From positions 1-39,914 of IMG/VR virus record IMGVR_UViG_3300021168_000011: a stretch of DNA of 39,914 nucleotides; one strand, 5' to 3'. How positions within the stretch are numbered: the stretch's first letter is position 1; each line of letters opens with the position of its first letter. The notes under the pieces were generated by a model. That model was given only the letters and a program-made list of their open reading frames with translations. It had not been told where the DNA came from and ran no database searches. A program made the translations under genes and the position numbers. Positions 22,062 through 29,034 of this stretch are shown here, piece by piece. Source of the stretch: a virus.

Positions 22062-22316
22062 CTAGCGAACAGTCGGCCTATACGCGATCGGGTCGGTCAG
22101 TTTGATTTCGGTCGGCCGCAGAGAGCCGTCTTCGAGGAGTGGAAAGCCTATGCATTCCCAAGTACCATCGGTCGCCAGATCGACATGCGGAGGGCCGGCC
22201 TGTAGGAGATCCTTCCAGAGTTGGCGACCGACGCGGATACGTGAAGGCTTTTTCCCGCTTCGCCGCAGCTCCTCTACTGCCATCGCGACTACCAATACCT
22301 GAGCCGGGATTCCCAT
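22062..22316 (-). CDS. Small reverse-strand protein divergent from recombinase
   Basis: This 84-aa reverse-strand ORF starts at ATG 22316. It reads as a domain: VLVVAMAVEELRRSGKKPSR, VGRQLWKDLLQAGPP, DGTWECIGFPLLED. No family recognised. On the - strand TAAAAT (22332-22327) lies 10 nt before the ATG, a short-leader promoter candidate. Being divergent from the recombinase gene, it could regulate or assist it. Some chance remains that this frame is not coding. Confidence 0.55.
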   Translation of the reverse strand: MGIPAQVLVVAMAVEELRRSGKKPSRIRVGRQLWKDLLQAGPPHVDLATDGTWECIGFPLLEDGSLRPTEIKLTDPIAYRPTVR

Positions 22317-22334
22317 GGCATCGGCGATTTTAGC

Positions 22335-22949
22335 ATGATGAACCTGGTTGCACTCTATGCGCGCGTCTCGAAGGACATCTGCCGAACCTGCGGCAAGGCA
22401 GAGGCGCGTCACAACGCCACGATCGATCACGAGTTCAAGGGCCAGGATCCCGAGGCCCAGCTGCAGCCGTTGCGTGAGATGTGCCGCATGAAGGGCTGGA
22501 CGATCGTGAAGGAATACATCGACGAGGGATGGAGCGGGGCCTCGGAGTCGCGGCCGGCGTTCGATGAGTTGATGGCCGTGATCGCCGCGACGGATCCGAA
22601 AAAGCCAGAGACCAGAAAGTTTGACGGCGTGGTCGTGTGGAAGTTCGATCGATTCTTTCGCTCGACGCCGCACATGCTCCAAGTCCTGGACACGCTCAAC
22701 GCGAAGCGCCTCGAGTTTCTCTCGCTCACGGAAGCGATCGACACGTCGACGCCGATGGGTCGCTTGGTTTTCACCATCCTGGCCGCGATCGCGGAATTTG
22801 AGCGCAACCTGATCGCCGAGCGGATCCGCAACGGCATGAAGAAAGCCGGCGCGAAAAGACCAGGCCCGAAGATCAGCGAGCGAGGGCCGTCCCCTTCAAC
22901 TTTGTGGCGCCGGTCTAAGCACGCCGCGAGCCCGCACCAAGACCGTTAA
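22335..22949 (+). CDS. Serine recombinase, catalytic domain, with CxxC-H-H insertion
   Basis: This 204-aa protein has the serine resolvase/invertase fold: LYARVSKD with nucleophile S12, PEAQLQPLREMCRMKGWTIV, VVWKFDRFFRS, and TSTPMGRLVFTILAAIAEFE followed by RNLIAERIRNGMKKA. Between S12 and PEAQ an extra ~20 residues hold C16, C19, H26 and H32, a possible zinc knuckle not found in ordinary resolvases. After residue ~175 the expected DNA-binding helix-turn-helix is missing or too short (SERGPSPSTLWRRS). Likely roles are dimer resolution or inversion. With no integrase present it could be the integration enzyme, but the truncation argues against it. Confidence 0.85.
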   Translation: MMNLVALYARVSKDICRTCGKAEARHNATIDHEFKGQDPEAQLQPLREMCRMKGWTIVKEYIDEGWSGASESRPAFDELMAVIAATDPKKPETRKFDGVVVWKFDRFFRSTPHMLQVLDTLNAKRLEFLSLTEAIDTSTPMGRLVFTILAAIAEFERNLIAERIRNGMKKAGAKRPGPKISERGPSPSTLWRRSKHAASPHQDR

Positions 22950-23065
22950 CCCAGGTCGCTTCCCGCGTCCCGCCCAGCCCGAATCGGGCATTCCCTCCTA
23001 GCTTTTCCACAGCCCCCTAATTTTCCTATTGCGCTGCGCTCCGCATCGTGCTACAAGTGTTGCGC

Positions 23066-23293
23066 ATGGCGAAGGATCCAGCAGCGGTGGCGCTCGGCAG
23101 GCGAGGCGGAAAAGCCTACGCCAAAAACACCACTCCCGAAGAGCGACGCAAGAGCGCTCGTCGCGCGGCCCTGGCGCGATGGGCTAAGACGCCGAGTTCA
23201 GTCCGCACCCGCGGCCAGTCTCCGGATCAATCGCCGCTCTTCCCACCACCGGTAACTGAAGCGAACGGGCGCCGGAAGCGAGGCGCCGCGTGA
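23066..23293 (+). CDS. Small basic GRRGG protein
   Basis: This 75-aa protein starts at ATG 23066. It belongs to a widespread small-protein type: VALGRRGGKAYAKNTTPEER followed by a RRAALARW core, of unknown function and likely nucleic-acid binding. It opens the early gene cluster. A weak promoter (TTGCGC, 17 nt, TACAAG at 23052-23057) would place the RNA start almost at the ATG. The last codon overlaps another frame (23290-23778) that I regard as a shadow. Confidence 0.68.
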   Translation: MAKDPAAVALGRRGGKAYAKNTTPEERRKSARRAALARWAKTPSSVRTRGQSPDQSPLFPPPVTEANGRRKRGAA

Positions 23294-23437
23294 GCTTCAC
23301 ACGTTACCTGTTATCGGACGTAGTGGCCCTCTGCGGCCCGCTGGGTGCAACGCTCAGCGTTTCTAGTTCTGTTCGGCAATCTGGTCGAGCTTACAATCCC
23401 CCGTCCGTCAAGGCCCTCCTCCCCACAGGAGGCGCTG

Positions 23438-23761
23438 ATGGGAAACTCCCTTCTTCGCCGAATTCTCAACTACCTCGAACGCGCCGAAGAGCGCGAACTC
23501 AATCCACATTTTCAGGACGACTACCGGATCGCATGGATCACGGTGCTGACTGCCGCGAGCGGAGATGCGCAGCCGCACGTGCGCGCGACCTACGCCGTCC
23601 TGGGACTTCACCCCGACAAAGTTTGGCCCTCGATCGTCGAGCGCAGGAAGGCGTATCTCGGGACGGAATACGAAAAGTTTTTCGGCGGGAGTTCATCGCC
23701 GAGGAAGCCGGCGCAGTCAGAACGTCGTCTGCGGCGGAAAGGCGGCGATCGCGCCGCGTGA
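23438..23761 (+). CDS. Unknown early protein (107 aa)
   Basis: This 107-aa protein starts at 23438 with AGGAGG 5 nt upstream. It is charged and helical: LLRRILNYLERAEERELNPH, YRIAWITVLTAASGD, then YAVLGLHPDKVWPSIVERRK and a basic tail. No family recognised. A competing frame (23290-23778) lacks a ribosome-binding site and has low-complexity sequence. Confidence 0.68.
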   Translation: MGNSLLRRILNYLERAEERELNPHFQDDYRIAWITVLTAASGDAQPHVRATYAVLGLHPDKVWPSIVERRKAYLGTEYEKFFGGSSSPRKPAQSERRLRRKGGDRAA

Positions 23762-23784
23762 AGGAGTTTGTGAGCTAAAAGCGA

Positions 23785-23810
23785 ACGGCGCGGGGATGAG
23801 GCCGCGCCGT
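23785..23810 (+). terminator. GC-rich hairpin between early genes
   Basis: A 9-bp perfect stem ACGGCGCGG / CCGCGCCGT with an 8-nt loop, 24 nt after the stop at 23761. No T-tract follows on the + strand, so it may pause or process RNA rather than terminate. Confidence 0.45.
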
Positions 23811-23839
23811 AGAAAGTTCACCTGGTCAAAGGAGAACCG

Positions 23840-23995
23840 ATGGTCCGAACAAAAAGAGCATACAACAACTCGCGAGCTGGGAATAGAAAAAAAATCTTCC
23901 CGGCTCTCCGTTCCCCAAAAAGCGCGATCTCTGAGCTGCTCGATCTCGCTTCCCTGGTCGCCTTTCTGGCCGCGATCTGCATGGTGCGGGCATGA
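23840..23995 (+). CDS. Small protein with C-terminal membrane helix (51 aa)
   Basis: This 51-aa ORF has AAAGGAG 5 nt before ATG 23840. The N-terminal half is very basic (TKRAYNNSRAGNRKK); residues ~34-50 (LLDLASLVAFLAAICMV) form a likely transmembrane helix. Its TGA overlaps the ATG of the next gene (ATGA at 23992), which supports translation. No family recognised. Confidence 0.65.
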   Translation: MVRTKRAYNNSRAGNRKKIFPALRSPKSAISELLDLASLVAFLAAICMVRA

Positions 23996-24225
23996 GCGCG
24001 GCGCAGACAGCACTCCAATTCCCGATTGCTCGAAAAGACGAGGCGCCGCAGTCTCACGGCGTGCGCTCGCATTGCACCTGGTGCGACGGCAGCGGCTGGC
24101 GACCGGTTGCAACGACCGATGGCAGTCGCCGCGTCACGCGCTGTGAATGCATTACGCGGCGCCGAGACGCGGCAGCATTGCCATCGGCCGACTACAAGGC
24201 CGCGGCCGCGGGGGAACGCTCATGA
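23992..24225 (+). CDS. Small DnaJ-type zinc-finger protein
   Basis: This 77-aa protein has CTWCDGSGW, a CxxCxGxG knuckle as in DnaJ cysteine-rich domains, plus RCEC about 20 residues later, giving one four-cysteine site. Start and stop are both ATGA overlaps with neighbours. The function is unknown; such mini-proteins are common in phage early operons. Confidence 0.72.
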   Translation: MSAAQTALQFPIARKDEAPQSHGVRSHCTWCDGSGWRPVATTDGSRRVTRCECITRRRDAAALPSADYKAAAAGERS

Positions 24226-24494
24226 AAAGAATGGAAATCGGCCTTCTCTATCGCGTGGGGGCGGAGTACCCGGAGGAAGTGCTGCCGTCAGACGGCAAGA
24301 AGTTCTCGCTTCGAGAGCTTCAAAAATTCGTCGGCGGCTATATCGAGGCGGTGCCTCACGCGCAGCCGATCGCTTATTGCAACGAGGAAGGGCGACTTAA
24401 CCACCTTTCTCTAAATGAGGCTGCTTCGCTCGCTTTCAATCAGGCGCTAGTTGGGGACGTGATTCAGGTCTCGACGGGGCCGAGGGAACGATGA
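24222..24494 (+). CDS. DUF3846-like protein
   Basis: This 90-aa protein starts at 24222 (ATGA overlap). SLRELQKFVGGYIEAVPHAQ, the CNEEGRLNHLSLNEAASLAF segment and VGDVIQVS match the DUF3846 pattern, a small phage/plasmid family of unknown function. Confidence 0.78.
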   Translation: MKRMEIGLLYRVGAEYPEEVLPSDGKKFSLRELQKFVGGYIEAVPHAQPIAYCNEEGRLNHLSLNEAASLAFNQALVGDVIQVSTGPRER

Positions 24495-24748
24495 TGAGCC
24501 GTGCCAGCCATGCTGCTGATTTCGAGTGGACGTTCTCGACTCGAGTGCGCGAGCGCAGATGCCACGCGTGCCGCTCGATGACTAGCGGATTTCTCACCAA
24601 CCTACGCACTGGCGTGCGCAAGCCTTTTTGTTCCACCTGTTTTTTTTATGCGGTGAAGGAAGCCAGTCCATCTTCCGCGCCGCGCAAACAACCCGAGCCT
24701 GTGCCGCTGGCGCCGGTTCGAGAAGCGGAGCAGCTTCGCCTATGTTGA
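24491..24748 (+). CDS. Small zinc-ribbon protein
   Basis: This 85-aa protein has RRCHACRS and PFCSTCFFY, two CxxC pairs about 20 residues apart, typical of a zinc ribbon. The C-terminus is Pro/Glu-rich. Coupled by overlapping stop and start codons at both ends. Confidence 0.72.
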   Translation: MMSRASHAADFEWTFSTRVRERRCHACRSMTSGFLTNLRTGVRKPFCSTCFFYAVKEASPSSAPRKQPEPVPLAPVREAEQLRLC

Positions 24749-25443
24749 CCTTCCACGGAAGTCAGGAACTGAAAGACCAACGCATCGCGCAGGTGCGAGC
24801 CCATCGCCTGGCCGACCAGCTCATTCACGGCCAGTACTGGCAGGATGGCAAGGGCTGCGCTGTTGGCTGCACCGTCCACAGCGGAGATCACATGGCTTAC
24901 GAGAGCGAACTCGGAATTCCTGTCGAGCTCGCGTATGCCGAGGATCACATCTTCGAGTCACTGCCCAACGGCAAAGCGCTGATGTGGCCAGAGCGATTTC
25001 TCCAGGCAATTCCTGTCGGCGTGGATCTGCGCGCGACTCACGTGAACAAACGCTACGTCCTGGCGCTGCTCACCGATGAGAAGCGCGGGCTGATGCGGCT
25101 CATCCGCAACGACGAGACGAGGAAGCTTGCGACCGAGCTCGTCGAATTCTTAAAGCAGGGCATCTCAGAGCCGGCGCCCACGGCGGCTCCTGATGCCCTG
25201 CGGAGACTGTCCTATCGCGCCGATCTCGCCTATCTCGCCGATCTCGCCGATCTCGCCTATCGCGCCTATCTCGCCGATCGCGCCTATCTCGCCTATCTCG
25301 CCGATCGCGCCTATCTCGCCTATCTCGCCGATCTCGCCGATCTCGCCGAAATTCTGCTCGAAGTGCTCGCCGCTAGCGCGTCGACCACTTCTCTCAAGGC
25401 GCGTGCGCTGCCCGCGCACGCATCAACGGAGCAAACTCGATGA
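24742..25443 (+). CDS. Phage protein with (Y/D)(L/R)A tripeptide repeat tail
   Basis: This 233-aa protein starts at 24742, overlapping the previous stop. The N-terminal ~140 residues match a common phage/bacterial hypothetical family: YWQDGKGCAVGCTVHSGDH, YESELGIPVELAYAEDHIFE, WPERFLQAIPVGVDL. Residues ~158-202 are 15 tripeptide repeats (Y or D)(L or R)A, an alternating amphipathic helix. Related phage proteins often end in Ala-rich repeats of variable length. The function is unknown. Confidence 0.8.
   Translation: MLTFHGSQELKDQRIAQVRAHRLADQLIHGQYWQDGKGCAVGCTVHSGDHMAYESELGIPVELAYAEDHIFESLPNGKALMWPERFLQAIPVGVDLRATHVNKRYVLALLTDEKRGLMRLIRNDETRKLATELVEFLKQGISEPAPTAAPDALRRLSYRADLAYLADLADLAYRAYLADRAYLAYLADRAYLAYLADLADLAEILLEVLAASASTTSLKARALPAHASTEQTR
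25213..25347 (+). repeat. 15 tandem 9-bp repeats KATCKCGCC, in frame
   Basis: Fifteen consecutive 9-mers differ only at base 1 (T/G, giving Tyr or Asp) and base 5 (T/G, giving Leu or Arg). No other substitution occurs. All six frames are open through it, which produces the apparent PIS/PIA and EIG/AIG repeat ORFs in other frames. Confidence 0.95.
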
Positions 25444-26303
25444 GCACAGGGACCGAAGAGCGCAATCAGCAGATCATTGCAGCGCGCGAGTCTGGCGCCA
25501 GCACCGCCGCAATCGCGAAACGGTTCTCCCTCACGCCAACGAGGATCTTCCAGATCGCTCCGGTACGACGAAGCCAGCGTCAGACGCCGACGCACCTGGT
25601 CGCCGCGGATCCGCAGGAGATGGCTGCGGCGCGCGGTCATCTCGCCGAATTCTTGCAGCGAAAGATCGTCGAGGCGCGGACCGAGGCCAGCGACGTGAGC
25701 GAGGCGATCGCCGCGGCGCTGCAGAACAACTGGAACTGTTCTGCACTCGATCGACAGGATCAGCGCCTCAAGAGCCGCGTGATGTTCTATGAGAAGGCCC
25801 TTGCCGTCGTTGAAGCCGGCTACACACTAATTCCAAACTTCCCGCTCTCGATCTTCGCGGTGCGGGTGAACCGCAAAACCCCACTGAAACGGACCGCATT
25901 CGCTGAGAGCTCCTACAGGGAGACAGACGCCTCCATCCCGGACGAGAAAGCGAAGGCGCTCGCTGCCGGCGAAGGGCGATACGTCTCGCCGTCGCAACTG
26001 GTGCATCGCGAGAACTTCACCGAACAGAAAGAAGGCAAAACGGTGAAATGGACGCAAGCGGCGTGGCCAGTGGAATTCGACAGCGTCGACTTCCCTCTCG
26101 TGGCGGCTCGTCCCGTGGTCATGGAAGCGGCCGCGCGCGCCATGGCGCTGAAGCTCTTCGACGAAATCGGGATCTCCCCGCCTCAGTCGCAGCCTGATCC
26201 ACTGATCATCGGGCGCATCGTCATGAAGCGCCAGGCGGGATGGCGTGAGCCGAAATCTCTCAGCTTCCTGATCGCGTGGCATCTCGATTTGAGGACGCTA
26301 TGA
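25440..26303 (+). CDS. HTH-containing protein of unknown function
   Basis: This 287-aa protein starts by ATGA overlap. Residues ~10-40 form a resolvase- or sigma-like helix-turn-helix (IIAARESGASTAAIAKRFSL, then TPTRIFQI). The remaining ~240 residues have EMAAARGHLAEFLQRKIVEA, a CSALDRQDQRLKSRV segment, and WREPKSLSFLIAWHLDL at the end. No catalytic motif is clear. It may be a regulator or replication accessory. Confidence 0.72.
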   Translation: MSTGTEERNQQIIAARESGASTAAIAKRFSLTPTRIFQIAPVRRSQRQTPTHLVAADPQEMAAARGHLAEFLQRKIVEARTEASDVSEAIAAALQNNWNCSALDRQDQRLKSRVMFYEKALAVVEAGYTLIPNFPLSIFAVRVNRKTPLKRTAFAESSYRETDASIPDEKAKALAAGEGRYVSPSQLVHRENFTEQKEGKTVKWTQAAWPVEFDSVDFPLVAARPVVMEAAARAMALKLFDEIGISPPQSQPDPLIIGRIVMKRQAGWREPKSLSFLIAWHLDLRTL

Positions 26304-26542
26304 CCAGCCCGGCGTTCAGTTCGTTTCTTCCAGAGCGTGTGGTTCACCTAGCGGCCATGTACTGCAAGGAGCACCGCACGGGCTATATACGGCCGCTGGA
26401 TCTCTGCAAAACATTTGGGATGACTCGCCATGAGGCTTACCTCGCATTGTGGGTGGCTTCGCTGATCGGATATCCGGTGAAGCGTCGCCGCGGTGGCTGG
26501 TGGTTTTGGGATAACAAGCACGCAAACGCGGAGGCCTTGTGA
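26300..26542 (+). CDS. Small winged-helix-like protein
   Basis: This 80-aa protein starts by ATGA overlap at 26300. It reads as helix-helix-wing: AAMYCKEHRTGYIRPLDLCK, TFGMTRHEAYLALWVASLIG, then YPVKRRRGGWWFWD. A DNA-binding role is inferred from shape and charge. Confidence 0.65.
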   Translation: MTSPAFSSFLPERVVHLAAMYCKEHRTGYIRPLDLCKTFGMTRHEAYLALWVASLIGYPVKRRRGGWWFWDNKHANAEAL

Positions 26543-26871
26543 GAGAGCTTCGCCAGGAAGTCAGCGAGCTGATGGCGCTGGTGCACCTGATCCCGCCTGA
26601 GCTCGCGGAGGGGCACGTGGCGCAGATGGATGACGTGGAAGTGTGGGATCGATTTCAGCGGTACACGGGAATGGAGTTGAGTGCAGCGGGTCCAAAACCA
26701 GAGCGGAACAACGTGTCTTCTACCCAGTTCTCACGTCCCGCGACGATGACGGCAGGCCTGCCGCACTCAACTCTGTTCCCGGAGCTCCCGACCGAGCAAA
26801 ACGAAAACGGGCACAGTCATGCCAGATTCGGAGGTAAAGCAACTGGGTCCGAAGTCGGCGTTGGGCGTTAG
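26539..26871 (+). CDS. Small protein upstream of rep, unknown
   Basis: This 110-aa protein starts at GTG 26539 (GTGA overlap). The N-terminal ~50 residues are helical and acidic (ELRQEVSELMALVHLIPPEL); the rest is polar and probably disordered. It ends 135 bp before rep. No family recognised. Confidence 0.6.
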   Translation: MRELRQEVSELMALVHLIPPELAEGHVAQMDDVEVWDRFQRYTGMELSAAGPKPERNNVSSTQFSRPATMTAGLPHSTLFPELPTEQNENGHSHARFGGKATGSEVGVGR

Positions 26872-26951
26872 CCCGGCGCCGATGTAAGCAGGAACATCGC
26901 ACGGCGAACGTTGTGTGTCTGACGAACGCCGCGCTTTAAGTGTGTCCGGGC

Positions 26952-26979
26952 GCGTCGGGCGAAGCCCGACGCTGGTTTT
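26952..26979 (+). terminator. GC hairpin with T-run upstream of rep
   Basis: A perfect 9-bp stem GCGTCGGGC / GCCCGACGC with a GAA triloop (26952-26972) is followed by TGGTTTT. It fits an intrinsic terminator for the upstream operon, but its place 33 nt before rep also fits the structured part of a rolling-circle origin. Confidence 0.65.
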
Positions 26980-26987
26980 GCGGTTGG

Positions 26988-27002
26988 TTTCTTTACTAGA
27001 TA
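26988..27002 (+). other. Candidate Rep nick-site-like sequence
   Basis: TTTCTTTACTAGATA matches 12 of 15 bases of the pC194/pUB110-type nick region as I remember it (TTTCTTATCTTGATA). It is AT-rich in GC-rich DNA, lies 16 nt after the hairpin and just before the rep start. Tentative. Confidence 0.3.
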
Positions 27003-27005
27003 CCA

Positions 27006-28127
27006 GTGAATAAGTCGACAGATCGGAGCGAAGTGATTCCAGCGGAAGAAGTTCGCGGTTTTGTGCGCGGAGCTGAGTCAACGCCCGAGTTCCTGGGCGA
27101 AGAATTTCGGCTGCTGGATCGCTATGAACTGCAGGCGGATCTAGTGGAGACGCTGAGACAGACCGAGCATCACTCCCATCTCGCGCCGAAAGTTGCGGCG
27201 TGCCATCACACCTTCCGGGGTTGGCATCGCGAGCGCTGTGGTCACAACTGGGCGGAGGCAGAGAACTCCTGCTCGGTACGGGTGTGCCCTCACGATTCGC
27301 GCCGGCGTTCGCTGGTGCTGGCTGCGCGTCTGGAAAAGTTTCTGGTCGCGAAGATCGGGCTGCGCTACGCCGTGCTGGCTGAGCGGAACTCGGAGAACCT
27401 GGCTGACGGCCTGGTCTCGCTGTGGGAAGCCTGGACCAGGCTACGCCGATCGGTGCGGTGGAAGCACAAAGTTCGCGGCTGCATCGTTGCGCTCGAGGTG
27501 ACCTACAACCGCGAAGAGCGCACATGGCACCCGCACCTCAACGTGCTGATGGAGGGCGAGTACTTCCCTTTCGAGGAGCTGAACCAGGCCTGGATCGAGG
27601 CGACAGATGGCCGAGGCCACACGTCGTTCATTCGCGCGGCCGACGCCGGCACGGTGCGCGAGCTGATCAAGTACGTGACGAAGATTGCGGATCTGGTGGG
27701 TGAGGCGCCGGCGCTCGATGAATTCCTTACCGCGGTCGCGCGCAAGCGCCTGGTGCGCACGTATGGCACGTTCTACGGCATGCCGGTCGATGATGAAGAG
27801 AATCCAGGCCGCGAGTGTCCGGACTGTCACGAGCAGGATGGGATTGTGCGCCTGGGAGTGGTGCCGTCGTACCAGATCAGTCTCGATCTGAATGGCGTCT
27901 TCCGCTTCAAGCGATCGCAGCGCGACGTGGATCGCGATGAGCGGGCGTCGACGGAGTTCTATCCCGCTTTCTTCCAGGATGGTCGCGCGGTGTCGCGCAA
28001 GGCGCATCCGCGCGCGCATGACAACGACTTTCGCGAGTTCAAAGAACTCGTGAGAAAACACGCGGCTACCAGCCGCTCAAGGAGCAATACCGATGGGAAC
28101 AGCAGCAGCAACCCCGATCAGCAATAG
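27006..28127 (+). CDS. Rolling-circle replication initiator, Rep_1 HUH type
   Basis: This 373-aa protein starts at GTG 27006 (an in-frame GTG at 27033 is also possible). It would nick one strand at the origin and stay joined to the 5' end. Evidence: a Cys/His-rich N-terminal region (C66 to C94); the segment GCIVALEVTYNREERTWHPH with HPHLN at 175-179 as the HUH motif; and ELIKYVTKIADL, where Y223 would be the catalytic tyrosine in the Rep_1-type KY motif. A zinc-ribbon-like C271-x2-C274 follows. Rep_1 proteins normally serve small plasmids. It ends inside the next gene by a 35-nt overlap. Confidence 0.85.
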   Translation: MNKSTDRSEVIPAEEVRGFVRGAESTPEFLGEEFRLLDRYELQADLVETLRQTEHHSHLAPKVAACHHTFRGWHRERCGHNWAEAENSCSVRVCPHDSRRRSLVLAARLEKFLVAKIGLRYAVLAERNSENLADGLVSLWEAWTRLRRSVRWKHKVRGCIVALEVTYNREERTWHPHLNVLMEGEYFPFEELNQAWIEATDGRGHTSFIRAADAGTVRELIKYVTKIADLVGEAPALDEFLTAVARKRLVRTYGTFYGMPVDDEENPGRECPDCHEQDGIVRLGVVPSYQISLDLNGVFRFKRSQRDVDRDERASTEFYPAFFQDGRAVSRKAHPRAHDNDFREFKELVRKHAATSRSRSNTDGNSSSNPDQQ

Positions 28128-28455
28128 GCCCCGGCGCGAGATGGTTGAGAGCAAGGCGCCGGAACAATTTCAATTCTCCAAACTCGGCCAGAAGGCGGAA
28201 GGAATTCTGCTTTCGATTGAACCTGCCTTGGTCAAGGGCAAAGAGGCGCTCGAATATCTGTTTCAGGCCGAAGGTGGTGGACGATTCACCTGTCTCGGGA
28301 CGAACGATCTCAACAAAAAACTGCACCCCGGCATGATTGGCCACATGGTGGAGATCCGGTACGAGAACGACGATGCCTCGTTCCAGAAACCGGGACAGAG
28401 CCCGATGAAAGTGTTCAAAGTCCTGGTGAGCAAGGAGAAAGAACCGGGGTTCTGA
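28093..28455 (+). CDS. Possible ssDNA-binding partner of Rep
   Basis: This 120-aa protein overlaps the end of rep. FQFSKLGQKAEGILLSIEPA, a YLFQAEGGGRFTCLGTNDL segment and HMVEIRYENDD with a final MKVFKVLVS strand suggest a small OB-like beta barrel. This pattern is frequent in phage early regions. A role in coating the single strand displaced by Rep is inferred from position and predicted fold only. Confidence 0.7.
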   Translation: MGTAAATPISNRPRREMVESKAPEQFQFSKLGQKAEGILLSIEPALVKGKEALEYLFQAEGGGRFTCLGTNDLNKKLHPGMIGHMVEIRYENDDASFQKPGQSPMKVFKVLVSKEKEPGF

Positions 28456-28464
28456 TGCGTGAGT

Positions 28465-28544
28465 TTCCGGGGTGGGCAGTTAGCCCAGGTACTCGAATTT
28501 GATTCCAGCAAAATCAGTTCGAGGGCAACAAGCCCGCCCCGGAA
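28465..28544 (+). promoter_or_regulatory. Structured 80-nt inverted repeat before small early operon
   Basis: An outer 13-bp stem (28465-28477 with 28532-28544, one G-U pair) encloses an inner CTCGAA/TTCGAG stem (28492-28497 with 28518-28523). GGGC-N5-GCCC mini-hairpins (28474-28486 and 28524-28535) compete with the outer stem. It fills the 103-bp gap after the Rep and OB-like genes, and ends 4 nt before the GGAGGAA of the next gene. It could be an RNA switch or a single-strand origin. Confidence 0.6.
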
Positions 28545-28558
28545 TTACGGAGGAAGAG

Positions 28559-28732
28559 ATGAGTTTCAGCACTGCTGCGGAGGAAGCGTTCTATCGCCAC
28601 ATCGATCACTGCGAGAAGTGTGTCAGATGCAAGACCGCCGATAGGTGGTTTGGCAGCGACTATTGCGACCTTGGGCGCGCGCTGTTGGAAGAGATGGTGC
28701 GTGCGAAAGACCGAACGGCGGCGGTGAACTGA
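28559..28732 (+). CDS. Small Cys-rich protein
   Basis: This 57-aa protein has a strong GGAGGAA just upstream of ATG 28559. HCEKCVRCKTADRWFGSDYC holds four cysteines and a histidine, a likely zinc site typical of phage mini-proteins with a CxxC ... C ... GxxL ending. The next ATG overlaps its TGA. Confidence 0.72.
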   Translation: MSFSTAAEEAFYRHIDHCEKCVRCKTADRWFGSDYCDLGRALLEEMVRAKDRTAAVN

Positions 28733-29034
28733 TGAGCTGCGAGTCCATCGATGTGAACGGACATAAGTTTCTGATCTGCGGGGTGCGCGACGGTGTGCGG
28801 TATTGCCAATGTGGCCGCGCCGGAAAGTTTATCTGTGACTGGAAAGTTGCGGACCGGTCCTCGGGAACTTGCGATCGCGTGATCTGCGAACGCTGTTCGC
28901 TCGAAGTGGCGCCGCTGAAGCATTTGTGTTCGGAGCATCAAGCTGCATGGCATTCGTGGCAGCGCCGGCATCCGGGCATTTTGGGACCGGCACCGCCGGT
29001 GCAGCAGTTGGGACTATTCACGGAGGCCACATGA
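28732..29034 (+). CDS. Cys-rich zinc-binding protein
   Basis: This 100-aa protein contains RYCQCGRAGKFICDWKV, then TCDRVICERCSLEVAPLKHL with a following CSEH, giving about eight Cys/His ligands in two sites (treble-clef or ring-like). The C-terminus has WHSWQRRHPG. It is a common phage family type without a known function. Confidence 0.75.
   Translation: MSCESIDVNGHKFLICGVRDGVRYCQCGRAGKFICDWKVADRSSGTCDRVICERCSLEVAPLKHLCSEHQAAWHSWQRRHPGILGPAPPVQQLGLFTEAT

Noticed and set aside
25213-25347. CRISPR-like array
   Set aside because: The unit is only 9 bp, without spacers, and keeps a reading frame.
25165-25419. Repeat proteins rich in EIG/AIG (reverse) or PIS/PIA (forward)
   Set aside because: They are other-frame readings of the 9-bp repeats within the coupled gene 24742-25443.
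28456-28558. tRNA-like sequence with TTCGA-containing stem
   Set aside because: No acceptor stem, anticodon loop or T-arm consensus can be built; the long 13-bp stem explains the pairing better.
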